DNA from: Scilla litardierei
Lineage: Eukaryota; Streptophyta; Magnoliopsida; Asparagales; Asparagaceae
Reading direction: 5' to 3'
Assembly: GCA_030789695.1 (NCBI GenBank)
Contig: CM061132.1
Coordinates: 156,594,817-156,658,816, forward strand
Length of the DNA stretch: 64,000 nt
The position numbers and the translations under genes are program-made. Shown piece by piece: positions 1 to 11,025 of this stretch; position 1 is the stretch's first letter; every line of letters starts with the position of its first letter. The notes under the pieces are model-generated. The model searched no databases and was not told the origin of the DNA. It worked only from the letters and a program-made list of their open reading frames with translations.

Positions 1-1561
1 GAATGAGGACAAAGGCGCGAAAACCGGAGCGGACCGGTTACAAACCAGGAACCGCGAAACAATGCCTGTCGGATAAACGCCAGGTCCCGGTAAAGCGCCC
101 CGATGCGACTCGACGAGACGAAAGGACGCTCGGGAAACACACCATCAACAGCAACACGCCCCCTGAGAGGCCAGGGCTGACGAACCGCGTCAGATGCCGC
201 CAGGCAAAAGCGGTTCCCAAATCGCATGCTTCGGCGGAGCCCGTTAATGGTGCCAGTCCCTAGCGTTATCTAGGGCGAATCCGCCTGCAGAATCCCTCTA
301 TAAATACCCCCCTTCGGATTTTAGGGAAGAAAGAGAATATGTATGAGAAGGAGTCGCATCCCTTTACACCAGGTATGAAAAAGCCCCGGACGCCCCATTC
401 AACCACGGAGGAGGAGGATGTCCATCGACGGATCGCACTCCCTCTACCGGTAACCGCTTCCAATCGACGACCACTGATAGGATACTCCCTTTACACACGG
501 GAAGCCCCGCCTGCCAGCCTTCCTCCTGCTCTAAACCAGACGAGACAGCCGGTCCGGAGGACTAGCGGCGGGCCGCCATACCCCCATTAGCATCCGTCCC
601 ACGCCAATCCCCACGGGGTGTGCGGGTGAAAACCCCCCACGGGTCTCCCAACGACCCACCTGCCTGCCCCCGACCTTCCCCTCGAGGCAGGCCCGCCGGA
701 CCCCCCCGGGAGGGCGACGCCCCCACCTCCACCTCGTCCTCTGCCTCCTCCAGGGTCCCCCCTCGATGTACGGGATCCCCGGAGAGGCCGAGCAACCATC
801 CAACATGGCAACGACGAGATGGAATACGATGAAGCAAGGGAGGGGAAGGAGGTCCGCCCGACCAACGGAGGGTCGGTCCTCCCGAGGGAGGTCACAGCAA
901 GGCTGCATCCCTGATGAACCCAAACGGAGAGTCATGGCGCATCAGCTCGCACCCGGACAGAAAGGCAGACGAAGTGCAGCGGTCAGCAGATAAGGAGGAA
1001 GGCCGCCCCTCAAACAGGGACCCTCGCACCCCGATGCAGCGGGCGACAAGTTAAAACAACCTCCTGACCCGACCACGGGTTTGGTCACACCTGTCATATT
1101 GTTGTAAATGTCATCAAGATCTCCTGTAAAGGCCAATGAAAAATATTCCTCCCTGCAGACTCCTCACTCTAACCCCGAGCACACAACAGCTAGGGACTTC
1201 ACCAAACACAGGACGTCTAGAACAAGGCAAAAATAGCACCCAGGTTCGGTAAACACGTCACAATGGAAGCCAGGGCCATCTCAATAAGACCGGGTCCCCC
1301 CAAGGCCCGACCCGTCCGCCACATGCAGCGGCATGTCTGTAAGAGGCAATGCTTCTCCCCAAACCGCCGGGTCACCCCTCCTCGCTTTGCCCCTACGCGG
1401 GACGAGATCTCACGATCCCATGACAGCAGGCAGTACTCCGCGGGAGCCACGCCGCCACTCCCGAGCGCGGACCAAAGTCTGAACCATGTTGGAGCGGAGG
1501 TAGCGTTACGTCATCCGGGCCGAGCCGGGCTCCCGCCTCGCGCTCGAATGCCGGGGGCAAT
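1..1561 (+). mobile_element. Internal 3' region of a Tat-like Ty3/gypsy element, 5' part outside window
   Basis: This GC-rich stretch ends in a polypurine tract directly before an LTR at 1562. Its last ~80 bases, read on the minus strand, resemble the bases next to the LTR of the better preserved element at 6701-13515, which supports the same family in opposite orientation. No convincing gag, pol or antisense ORF is present; the short ORFs look like GC-rich chance frames. A TATAAATA sits at 299-306, followed by Cs as in the family's LTR promoters; whether it is a promoter is unknown. Confidence 0.55.
1549..1561 (+). promoter_or_regulatory. Polypurine tract of the Tat-like element
   Basis: GCCGGGGGCAAT lies directly against the LTR start TGTTACGACC. 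The same arrangement, GACGGGGGCAAT then TGTTACGACC, occurs on the minus strand at 7790-7769. The tract primes plus-strand DNA synthesis in LTR elements. Confidence 0.7.
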
Positions 1562-2675
1562 TGTTACGACCTAAAGATCGTAGGAGTCCGTCTCCCTCCC
1601 AGAACCACTGATATACCTCACTGATTCACCCCTTTGCAAGCGGGCTGCCGGCCCGGGGGTCCGAGGCTACCTGGGAATGGGCGCGCCTTGCCGCGCCCCT
1701 CGCCCGGTCGAGGCGTATAAACTCCCTCGCTCGGCCCACCCGGGGCAATGCGCTCGGATGCTGACAGAGACACGCACATGCCCCCCAGCCAGCGGTCCAT
1801 GGTCCGCACCCGAAAAGGTGCGCGGCCAGGTCGAACAACCCACGAATGGGTCGACCCGCCGGTCCCATGCAAACCCCGCTGCGGGGGATAGCACCGCTGG
1901 ACCCTTGATTCATCACGCACGACAAACAACCTAGTATAAGGACACGACTGACACTAGCGCCGCCCGACCACCTGACAAAGCACCCACTGGCCGCTGCGCC
2001 CCCTGACATTTAATGCTTTCGGCCCTGACACCCTGACACTCTGACAAAAGCGCCCCTGGCCGTTGCGCTATCTGACAAAAGCGGGGCTGACACTCCCGTT
2101 CCTGACATCCTCGTCCGAAGCTTCCGCTGACAGCCGGGCCAACTCAGCACGTCCAGTCAGCATGCCAGGTCAGACCCCACCTAATCGTCTCCCGTCATGT
2201 ATAAATACCCACACCCTTCTTACAGGGAGGAGGTTGGCAAATTCTCTCTCAATCCCATTATTCACACACGAGAGCAAAGGTCGCCCATATCTTTGTTCTC
2301 CCACCTATAGCTCGTCACGTACGGTCGACGCACACTCAGTCCGACCGGCGTGCCCGGCCCCCGCTTTAAGTCCAAATACTGACTTAGGCATCGGAGAGGC
2401 TAAGGGTTGAACCCCAACTCCGCCTTTCTGACGAGTTGCTCGTTGTGCAGGGTAGCTCGCCCCCTGGCCGAGATTCGCCTTCGGCTCCCGCCATCCGATC
2501 CTCCACCGCATCCGGCGGGATTCGACCCCGCGACTTGCACCGGCGGCAAGTTTAGCCTCTTCATCCCTCCAATCATTTGTCAAAAGGCCTACCTACATCT
2601 TCTTATCGATATAACCACCGTGCCCTTGGTTCCCCCTAATACAAATTTATTGTACGCGAGTTCCATCCCGCAACA
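1562..2675 (+). repeat. 3' LTR of Tat-like element (1114 bp)
   Basis: Starts TGTTACGACC and ends CCCGCAACA. Both ends match the LTR at 6701-7778, and so do internal blocks, including GACTTAGGCATCGGAGAGG near 2380. A TATAAATA box at 2200-2207 lies ~640 bp from the LTR start, as in the other copy. The U3 carries many CTGACA motifs (about 1945-2130). The partner 5' LTR is outside the window, so no target duplication can be checked. Confidence 0.8.
2200..2207 (+). promoter_or_regulatory. TATA box of Tat-like LTR
   Basis: TATAAATA followed by CCC; the same octamer plus CCC is present in the minus-strand LTR at 7150-7157. Confidence 0.6.
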
Positions 2676-2859
2676 GGAATAATAATATTTAAATATAATT
2701 GCCGATGACCAAGTCAATTAAATAAAAGGATCAAAAATTTGTAGGACAAAAACAAATAAATCCAGCATAATAGCTCCATAGATCCCATTACAAGCATCCG
2801 TTACAAGCATAGTAAAAAAATATAATATTTGTCTAAATTTACTATTTTCAGTACACATT

Positions 2860-3080
2860 CATTCACGAACACTTAACGGGTTTCTTCATGAACATCACTT
2901 AACAAGCTTGTTCACGAACACTTAACGAGCTTGTTCATGAACATAAATGAACGAACACAGTTATGTTCAAGCTCTGTTCGTTTACTAACCGAGCTCTAAA
3001 AATCTGTTCAATCTTGTTCATTAAGCTTCCTAAACGAACGTAAAGTACCGAGCTTGTTCACGAGTAGTTTGTTGAACATC
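2860..3080. repeat. Array of GTTCACGAAC / GTTCATGAAC inverted motifs
   Basis: About ten short motifs of the form TTGTTCAYGAAC and CGAGCTTGTTCA occur within ~220 bp in an AT-rich background. Such motifs are common in non-autonomous DNA transposons of plants. No clear terminal repeats or target duplication were found, so the class stays open. Confidence 0.4.
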
Positions 3081-3541
3081 CTATTCGTCAACAGCCCTAA
3101 TGATAAGACCCACGTGTTGTTCTCTCGTGTATTCACTTCTCCGTTCGGCAACAAAACGTGTATAGTTTTTTGTACCAAAACATTATAAATTGATCGAACC
3201 CCACCCCAAGATGACCCCTTGTCCCTTCGCTTAACGTAGAAGATGCATAATTGACCAGACCTCGTCAACGAACCTTCGTGTTTGACGCCGCCAGCAGAAT
3301 CCAGCTTCCTTTTTTTTAGATACATCGGCATAGAAATGGTCCAGAAGAATCCAGCTTCTTCGCACCTCACCTATCGAACAAAAAAAAATAAATTAACAAA
3401 AAATAAAATGGTCCAGATTCGAAGAATAAAACGTCGCCTAAATCTTTGCCCCGTAACAGTTCGCCACATATGCACCCACTGGTGGGCCCCGCCCCCGCTC
3501 GCGGCCGACCTCTGCCGAATCTGGGCCGGTCCTTCTCGCCA

Positions 3542-3547
3542 CACGTG
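3542..3547. promoter_or_regulatory. G-box CACGTG upstream of the LEA gene
   Basis: ACACGTGTC, an ABRE-like core, lies ~820 bp upstream of the LEA ATG; a GCCGAC (DRE core) lies nearby at about 3504. ABA and drought control of this gene family is established knowledge. Use of these sites here is inference. Confidence 0.35.
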
Positions 3548-3789
3548 TCGGGATCTGATCGGACCCCCCGACCGGCGAGACGCCACCTCCTTTGAATCTT
3601 TTTGACGCTTTCATGGCACGTTCGTTTGGATATTTACAAAGAAGCTCAAACCTTTCGTCTATTTTCATTTCTTATAGAGCATAGTTTTATTTTACCATTA
3701 AAAAAAGATTGGTTCCAACTTCCAGCTATGTTGTTTTATTTTTAAAATAAAAAACATAATCATTGCTTACAAACGGATTTGATGCATGA

Positions 3790-4010
3790 AAATGTCCATT
3801 TACAAGTTTAATTCTCCACTCTATGAGGTCGCGGGTTCGAACCCCATTATCACCATCCCCTTTGGTTTAATTCTCCCCTCTCTAGTGTAATTTAGTATAG
3901 CGGCACCTACAAGTTTAGAACCCAGGCTACCAGTCGGCCCTCGGACGCGGTTTAACAGCTTTCCGAAGTACCAAAAAAAAACCATCATATCAAGATATGT
4001 CAAACTAATT
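3790..4010. repeat. Possible tRNA-derived SINE remnant
   Basis: GAGGTCGCGGGTTCGAACCCC at about 3826-3846 matches a pol III B box, but no tRNA cloverleaf can be folded around it. Plant SINEs commonly keep only this part. No target duplication was identified. Confidence 0.3.
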
Positions 4011-4143
4011 TTCTTAAATATTCTTACAAAATTAGCTATTTTTGTGATTTTGCTTGATACGCGCTAACCAATGGGACTAGGACCATTTGTGCAAATTGAC
4101 ATTACAACTCGGCCTTCGGTGTAAAAAGCCACAAAAATCTGCC

Positions 4144-4150
4144 TATAAAA
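4144..4150 (+). promoter_or_regulatory. TATA box of LEA gene
   Basis: TATAAAA followed by GAGGGGGAGC lies 210 bp upstream of the ATG, leaving a purine-rich 5' leader with GA repeats (4189-4270). Confidence 0.6.
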
Positions 4151-4359
4151 GAGGGGGAGCTGCCGTAGGATGAAAGCATCAATTAAAATCGAGAGAGAGC
4201 TGCGCTAGGTTTTCTACTGCTGCTTGGAGAGGGAAAAGAAACAGGAGAGATCGAGAGAGAGAAAAAGGTTCAAATATACTCTCTCTCTCATCTCGATCTC
4301 GATTTCCGCTTCAAATCCTTCTTCAATCAGCGTCAACCCTCAAGGCTCAAGATATCGCC

Positions 4360-4741
4360 ATGGCTCGTTTCATCTCCAACTCAAACCTCCTCGCCCTACT
4401 GTCCAACAGCAGGTAATAACGAGATCCGGCCCGCTTCGATTTCTAAATCCGATAAGTTATCGGCTTATCTGATCCTTGATCTGATCCGTTTCCTTGCTTG
4501 TTTATTTTGCAGAAGGGGATTCGCGACGGCGACGGCGGCAGCGATGAGGGCGAGCAGGAGCGCGGCGGATGAGAACATCATGATGAGGGGGAGCAAAGAA
4601 GGTGGCGCAAATATGGAGACTGTTTGGACTTCTTCGTGGGTTCCGGATCCTGTTACCGGGTACTACAGGCCAGCGAATCGGGTCGGGGAGATGGACCCGG
4701 CGGAGCTCCGACAGATCCTGCTCTCTCGCAAATCATCTTGA
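4360..4741 (+). CDS. LEA5: LEA_3 / SAG21 (LEA5)-type small stress protein, 2 exons
   Basis: Exon 1 is 4360-4412, a 100-nt GT-AG intron is 4413-4512 and exon 2 is 4513-4741, giving 93 residues. The ATG has a strong context (GCCATGG). The first ~30 residues (MARFISNSNLLALLSNSR, then RGFATATAAA) form an Arg/Ser/Ala-rich amphipathic presequence typical of mitochondrial import. The C-terminal half carries the family hallmark: W-x-P-D-P-V-T-G-Y-Y-R-P then E-M-D-P-A-E-L-R and LL near the end (LEA_3, PF03242; Arabidopsis SAG21/LEA5). Members are small, disordered and induced by stress or senescence, and they modulate redox tolerance. Length and intron position fit the family. The splice junction restores the frame (AG|A = Arg). 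No disabling mutation is seen. An AATAAA at 4879-4884 is a likely poly(A) signal. Confidence 0.92.
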
Positions 4742-5811
4742 AGAAGCAGTTGTCATCTATATTATTATTATTTTAGGTCTTGTTACTTGTGCAATTTTGT
4801 CAGCCGATTAGGTTTAGAAAGGCAGCAGCTTTTGATTTGGTTTGAGGCTTTATTTATGTTGCCTGATTTATAGAGAAAAATAAATAATAATACGCTTTCT
4901 TTAATGAATAACTCTACGGTGAAATTGTTCGAAGGGGTGCAAGCGTGCTAGATACCGAGCGTATACCAATGTTACTTAACGGAAATGATTACGGAAATTT
5001 TAATCTAAAACCATTTTTAATGAATTAAGTTGTTCCATTGATTTTCATTTTTTGTATGAGATTTTTGATATTTTTTAATGGATGATTGTAATAGCTATGA
5101 AAAAATTGATGGTCTTTTTTCTTCTTTACCAAGAATAGGGAAACTAGACGTGGCTTTATTTGGTTCGTTTTATTTTTAAAAATTCTTTCCATTAATCATG
5201 GTACGTGCGTTAGCAGATTCCGGAAATCTTGCTCATATTCACCTGGTCCTGGTGTGATATTTTGTATATTTTAGGCGGAATATCTTTCCGTCATAATGTG
5301 ATGAGGTTCAAAAGGTTAAATGTTTTTTCTTTTTTCTAACGATATTCCTTGGTTTTTTTAATCCTTCGGAAAGCAAAGCAGTAAAATGGGTCATGGAACA
5401 CGAATTACGGATACACCCATCCTAATTGTTTAACTCCGAACACAAAGAAGCCAGTTATACAAAACTTTAAAAGCTGGAAAATAAAGAAAATTAAAAAAGA
5501 GATATGGATAGTGCCAGTTATCCATCGGAGCTCTAAAATCTGGAAAATAAAGAAAATTAAAATAGAGATACAGATAGTGGGATTTGAATCCGGACCTCTA
5601 TCGAGACAGCAGCGTGATTTAATCACTAGGATGAGCATTGGAGCTCCATCGCAATGGTTTTCAACCCAATGCTAATCAAACCATCTAAGACATGGTTTCC
5701 ATATAGATGGATTTGATTAATATACCAAAATAAATACTCTTAAAAATTAATTCTATCAGAATGACGAGTTTATGGGCTTTGATGCCTAGCCATAAAGCAG
5801 CGGCAAGACCC
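4742..5811. other. 3' flank and AT-rich spacer, no gene seen
   Basis: AT-rich sequence without a supported ORF. It contains a probable poly(A) signal for the LEA gene. A ~40-bp near-repeat around 5461-5570 (AGCTGGAAAATAAAGAAAATTAAA twice, ~75 bp apart) suggests a small tandem duplication. A GGATTTGAATCCGG motif at 5580-5594 looks like a tRNA B-box remnant. Confidence 0.5.
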
Positions 5812-5814
5812 TTA

Positions 5815-6446
5815 GGGCTTGTTCTTTTGGGTTGAAGTGGAGAGTGTGTTGAAGTCGTGAATAGTGTTGGTGAAAGTGAGTATTGTGTTTTTTTGGGTGA
5901 AAGTGGGTTGTGGATGTGGATGTTGGAATTTTTTGTGGGTCCTACACAACTTTATTGTGTTTTTTTGGTTGTGAATGTTGTTGTAAAAGTTGGATGTGGA
6001 GTCCACAAATTAAATATAATAATTGAATTAAATATTAAACTATACTTATTAAATATAATAAATAAATATTAAAAAATTTAAAAAAGTACCATTCGTTCAA
6101 AAGGGATGTGCAAATATTACAAAAAAATATTTAAAAAAAATTCACAACCAATTCGTTGCATTCCTCAGCACACATCGGGTGTTACAAAAAAAAAAAGAAA
6201 AAAGGAAAGCAACAATTCGCTGCATGAGTGAGGAGAGAGAGGGGAGGGCGAATTTTGCCTTCAACGTGCGTAATCCCCGCAAAATACGGGGATTGTGCGT
6301 TGCTTGGCGAGCTGATTCACGTCGACAAGAATCCAGCTTCGTAAAAAAACAGTCCGGTTGAAATTTTGAAGAAAGTGAGGGAATAGTTAGGTGAATAGTG
6401 TTTTTCGGCAACTTCAACACCCACATATACTCATACGAACAGGCCA
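5815..6446. mobile_element. PIF/Harbinger-like MITE, TTA target duplication
   Basis: The element is bounded by TTA at 5812-5814 and 6447-6449. Its ends are imperfect inverted repeats: GGGCTTGTTCTTTTGGG at left and, in reverse complement, TGGCCTGTTCGTATGAG at right. It has no transposase. Two related elements occur at 29763/50359 and 50516-51058. Confidence 0.6.
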
Positions 6447-6700
6447 TTAGAGAAACTACTCCGACAAACGAGGTAGATGTGGCTGATAGTTTGAAACACA
6501 GTCGTTCAAAAAAGACTTGGAAAGGGACAGATGTGCACACAAATTCTCATTTCTCGACTATGGCTGCAATGTGATTTTGGTTGAAGTGAAAAAAAAAACA
6601 GAAACAATAATTTCTGTGTAGATTATTGAGCTTCGATCTATCAGTTTTAAGCACACGTGAAACTCAAACAACTTCAAAACTAAACATGCCCAACTACTTT

Positions 6701-7778
6701 TGTTGCGGGCTAAGTTCCGCGTACAATGAATTTGTATTGAAGGGGAACTAATAGCACGATGGTTACAAGTTGGGTGGTGATTGGATAGACCGTTTACAAG
6801 TAGTGAGGGGATGTTGAGGCTTGGCGCATTTCGGAGGTTGATCTCTGGAGCAATCCTGCAAGTCTGCCACTTGTTCGCCGCTCTTCTTGAGTAGGTCGCA
6901 GGTTGCTCGCACAAGGAACAGCTTGTCAGAAAGGCAGGTTTGGGTTCCAACACTTGGCCTCTCCGATGCCTAAGTCAGAATTAGGACTTAGAAATGTGGA
7001 TCGGATACGCAGGCCGAGCTAGAAGTAGGTCGACCTTACGTGACGAGCTTAAGTGGACGAGCAAATATGTGGACGATATTTGCTCTTGTATGTAAGTGAG
7101 AGTTTAAGATACGATTTACCAACCCTTTTCTTCGGTGGAAGTGGAGGGGTATTTATAGCTGAAGGAGGCGATTAGGTAGGGCTGAGCTGGCGTGTCAGAC
7201 TGCGGAAGGTTCGGCCGAGGATGTCAGAGTTGTGCGTGTCAGCCATACTTTTGTCAGGCGGCGCAACGGCCAGGGGGGATCCTTTGCCAGAGTGTCAGAG
7301 TGTCAGAGCCGAAAGCGTCAGTCGGTCAGATGGCGCAGCGGCCAGGGGCTCCTTTGTCAGGATGTCGAGTGGCGAAGGTGACAGTGATGTGTTTGTACGA
7401 GGACGTTTGTCGTGTTCGACAAGCCGAAGGGTCATCAAGGGGCATCTGAGGTGTGGGGCCGCACATGGGTCGCTTCCCGAGGACGATGAACGTGATGGTT
7501 GCTCGGCCGACGAGCTTGGTGGGAAGCAGACGACTTATAGGCGAGCTTGGGGACGAAGTGCGCCTTTCTTGTTCGATCAGGCGGACTTCCTGGACGGCGA
7601 GCGGGCTAAAGAGGGGAGCATGCGACCACCCGCCGAGGCTTGGGGAGAAGTGCGCCCTTCCCGCTCGTCGAGGCGGACTTCTTGGATGATGTCGAGCTTG
7701 TCGTGTCTCGGGCGAATTCGGGGGGGGGGGGGGGGGGGGGGGAGTAGAGTAGAGGTATCTCGATCTTTGGTCGTAACA
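6701..7778 (-). repeat. 3' LTR of the truncated Tat-like element (1078 bp)
   Basis: The plus strand begins TGTTGCGGGC and ends GTCGTAACA, so the minus strand begins TGTTACGACC as at 1562. It shares the CTCCGATGCCTAAGTCAGA block, a TATAAATA box (7150-7157, minus) and many CTGACA motifs (7195-7385) with the first LTR. A run of 23 G lies at 7720-7742. Confidence 0.8.
7720..7742 (+). repeat. Poly-G tract (23 G)
   Basis: Uninterrupted run of about 23 G in the U3 of the Tat-like LTR; the other copy lacks it. Its exact length is prone to assembly error. Confidence 0.9.
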
Positions 7779-7790
7779 ATTGCCCCCGTC
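7779..7790 (-). promoter_or_regulatory. Polypurine tract
   Basis: Minus strand GACGGGGGCAAT abuts the LTR start, the same as at 1549-1561. Confidence 0.65.
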
Positions 7791-7991
7791 ATTCGAGCTT
7801 GAGGCGGAAGCCCGGCCTAGCTCGGATGACGCACAATCTTTCCATCTGTTTGAAAGGTTAGGGGGCGACCTTCGCTCCGAATATTTGGACAAGGCGGTAG
7901 TTATTTGAAAAGCCCGCCCACCGCTTCGTAGCCATCATTTTGATTTGAGATGCTGGAAAAGATCGAGGCGTCCCAGCCATCCAGGAGGTGA

Positions 7992-8100
7992 CACGTGGCG
8001 GACATAATGGTGGGTAGCAGTCGAGGAGCCAGAAAGCCTCGGATCCGCGCCACGTGGCAGGGCTTTGAAGGCGGAGATGAATCGGCGTTTGCTATAAATA
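7992..8100 (+). promoter_or_regulatory. Promoter of the antisense ORF: two G-boxes and a TATA box
   Basis: CACGTGGC occurs at 7992-7999 and 8051-8058. TATAAATA at 8093-8100 is followed by a GA-rich then CT-rich leader to the ATG at 8267. This is a normal plant pol II layout on the strand opposite to the retroelement. Confidence 0.5.
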
Positions 8101-8266
8101 GGAGGGGGGAGATCCAGAGAGAGTTTCTTCTTCTTCTGAGTTCCTCCGAGTTTTCTTCTCCGAGTTTCCGATTGCTGTCGATGTCGTCGCCGGAGTTCTT
8201 GCTTACTGTTTCGACAGCTTCATCGGACCGTCTTCTTCCTTCTATGTATCTCTCTTGCTCCTTAAC

Positions 8267-10672
8267 ATGGTTTCTCCCACTTCTTCTCGCTCCACGGCTT
8301 CTAAAGAGATAGAACGTTGGTTTAGGGGTGGCGGAGCACCAGACAGCTCCGCCACGAGTACAGAGGAGCGGGTGGAGAAGACATCGCCGGCCATGCAGGA
8401 CCGTCCCAAGGGTAGATCGGCGGCCGAGCTTGTTACGTGGTCGTCGTCAGCAGACCCTAGGGACCCAAGAAAGGGAAAATGGCCAGCCGTGGCGAAGCCC
8501 AGCATGTCCGCCCGGGCCGTCGTGACAATGGCCGATGCCGGGATGTCCCTGCTGAGATCTCCGGCGTCGAGTCTGTGGCGCTGACCTCCTTTATTCCTTT
8601 GACCCGTGCCAAGTACCTTAGGCCACCCTACACAGTCCGCCTTCCGACCTGCACCGAGCGGGTGTGCTTCCCCAGGGACTACGAGGTTGGGGTCTACGTC
8701 GCATGTTTCAACCAAGGAATCCGCTTCCCCTTCCTCCTTTGCATCTCCACATTCTAAATTTCCTTGAGCTTCCCCTTTTCCAACTGATGCCGAACTCCAT
8801 CAGTTGCGTCGTGGGCTTCCTCGTCCTTTGTGCGAGGAGCGGGATCAGTCCGACCCTCCCCTATTCTGATACTTCTTTGGAACTAAGAAGCTGGGGACGC
8901 ACTACTATCTCTCGGCGAGGAGACGTCAGCCTCTAATCTTGGGCCTGCCAGGGAAGATTGAAGGTTGGAAGGAGAGGTATGTGTTCATCTCTACGCCCAA
9001 GGATCTGGCGCCGAGGTCGAACTGGGGCATACTAAATCCAGAGGCAATCAGGGAGGTTCGCCTTGATGCGGACGATGCAGAGCGGGCTAGGATCTTGCAG
9101 GAAGTCCCCGCGACGGACATGAGATATGAGAAACTTGCCAAGGAAGAGATGATAGTCCAGCACATCTGGCCCAAAGGTAATCTGAGCTTTGTAGTTGTCG
9201 CTCCTAATTTGCTCACCCTGATCTATTTCCTTCTTGCAGGTGAGACGATGAGCTTACCAGTGGACGAGCTTGTGAGGCTGGCCTCGGAGCATGCAGCCAA
9301 ACAAACGGCGAAGGGCGGCCCGAAGAGAGCTCGGGAGGGATCGTCTACGGCGAAGGCTGAGAAGCTCATTTGGACGAAGAAACTGAAGGTGGCGGCCACG
9401 GCTGCTTCGGGCCCTCTGACGATCATGACGGACACCAGTCGTCCTATTGAGAGTGCCACCGCCAGGGCTGACCCCATTCCAATCGACGTCGATGCCGAGG
9501 GGGAGGTGCGGACCGAGCCGGAGGCCCAAGGGTCTCAGAGTGAGCGACGACCTGCGATCCCCGCAATCTCGCTTCGGACGGTCCCGCCCCATGGGTCTCC
9601 AGCCGGGTCGGGCTCCAGCGGGCGAACGACGGCCGCAGATCGCTGGCCCTACGGTTGCCCGACGTCCGGGCTCGGAAAGGTCGCTCACCCAAGCCGCGAG
9701 TCGGTGCTCGCGGTGTTCAAGTCCAAGAGAGAAGAGCTCTTGGCTTTGTCGGCGGAGAATTCATTGGCAGCGTCGTACCCGATCGGCTCTGCTGAATCGG
9801 TCTTTGACGAGGCCGGAGTTGCAATGAGGCTAGCTGAGAACAGTCTGCTGCCAAGAGACAGGGAGTCTCTGACAAATGTGGATGCAGAGAGATTGTGCGC
9901 CTCGGCCATCTTGCACAATATGCAGGTCGATCCGTCTTCTCTCTTAAGATACAGCTCCTTTTATTCTTGTGTGTGCTTGACCATTCTCTCTCTCTTTTGT
10001 GCAGGGAGTGAAATGATGGTCGCCCTTAGGCGCTACCCGACCGGGATAAATAAGGCCGAAGCCATGCTGGGGAGGAAGTAGGTTGAGCTAGAAGCCGTGA
10101 AGAAAGCAGCTGAGGAGCGGGGGACGAGGCATAGGGCCCGGTATACAAAGCTGCAGGAATCGTACGCCACACAACGGACGACGATCCAAAAACAAGAGGC
10201 GTGCTTGGAGGAGTTCAAGAAGAGGGTTCAAGTTGAAGAAGCCCGCCGGGTCGATGCAGAGGCTGCCCTCGAGCAAGAAAAAAAGATGGCGACAGAGCTG
10301 GAGCAGCTGGTAGCGTCGGGGAAGGCCGAGCTGGAGGTGAAGCAGGTCGAAGCGGTCATACGCTACCAGACGGCGGAGCTCGTCCCGGCCATGGCGGTGA
10401 TGAAGAGGGATGGCATTTCGGAGGGCTGGGAGGTGTGCCTCCAGAGGATTAAGGAGAGAATGTGGAGCCTCTATCCCTCGGTTGAGGTGGACTTCTCGAA
10501 GCTGCAGGCCTCGGATGACAAGGGAGAGGAGGAAGAGGCTACACCGGTTGATGAAGAGGCGACGACCACCAAGCAACAAGTGAGGGGCAATGCTCAAGGG
10601 GGAGGTGAATGTTCGGTGGGAGGTAACCAAGGGGAGGGCGACCATGGCGAGTGTGACCAGGGCGCCGTGTGA
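8267..10672 (+). pseudogene. Antisense ORF of Tat-like element (putative gypsy-type transposon protein, PF04195-like)
   Basis: This is a chain of frames on the strand opposite to integrase. A Ser-rich N-terminus starts at 8267. It is followed by a globular part with the pattern RFP-PP then FL then VGFLVLC (8700-8840), then GLPGKIEGWKERYVFI (8939-8990). An acidic/Ser-rich linker follows, then a long coiled coil with EEFKKRVQVEEARRVDAEAA (10100-10380) and an acidic Gly-rich tail. This order is that of the plant 'putative gypsy type transposon' proteins encoded antisense in Tat elements; their function is unknown. Frame changes near 8580 and 8745 and a TAG at 10079-10081 show it is decayed. 9177-9239 (63 nt) has GT-AG ends with a pyrimidine-rich 3' end and may be an intron. 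Confidence 0.65.
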
Positions 10673-11025
10673 TCGTTGGAGTGGGGGGTTTAGGGGCCGG
10701 TCTAGGGGCATTGGTTTAGGACTTTGTTGTTTTTTGTTTCTTTAGTTTTGGATGTGTTGGGTTTTGTTAGTGTAGGCCAATGTGTGGTCGGCCGAGGCAG
10801 CCATTTTTGTGAGGTCGGCCTTCGGAAATACTTGTACATGTCTCCGAACATTTTGATCAATGAATATACTTGTCCGGACTCCATTTTGCAGATGCTTGTG
10901 TTGTGACTTGGCGTTGCCTCTTAGCTTTGCCTTCATGTATGCCCCCGACATTCGGGGCGGACGAGAGCTAGGGGGGCCGTGCCGGATGTCGAGAGTATAG
11001 ACTGACACCTGCTCGCCGGGACCTA
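10673..11025. other. Untranslated region between antisense ORF and tandem array
   Basis: No ORF supported. GT-rich sequence, probably the 3' end of the antisense transcript, with AATGAATATA at about 10859. Confidence 0.4.

Noticed and set aside
1..1100. GC-rich ORFs of 60-134 codons near the window start
   Set aside because: Open on several frames at once because of GC richness; no motif and no start context.
3826..3846. tRNA gene
   Set aside because: Only a B-box motif; no acceptor stem, D arm or anticodon arm can be folded around it.
5575..5640. tRNA gene on either strand
   Set aside because: GGATTTGAATCCGG looks like a T arm but the anticodon and acceptor stems do not pair.
9926..10004. 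Second intron in the antisense ORF
   Set aside because: GT and AG ends exist but removal shifts the frame into an early stop, while reading through keeps it open.
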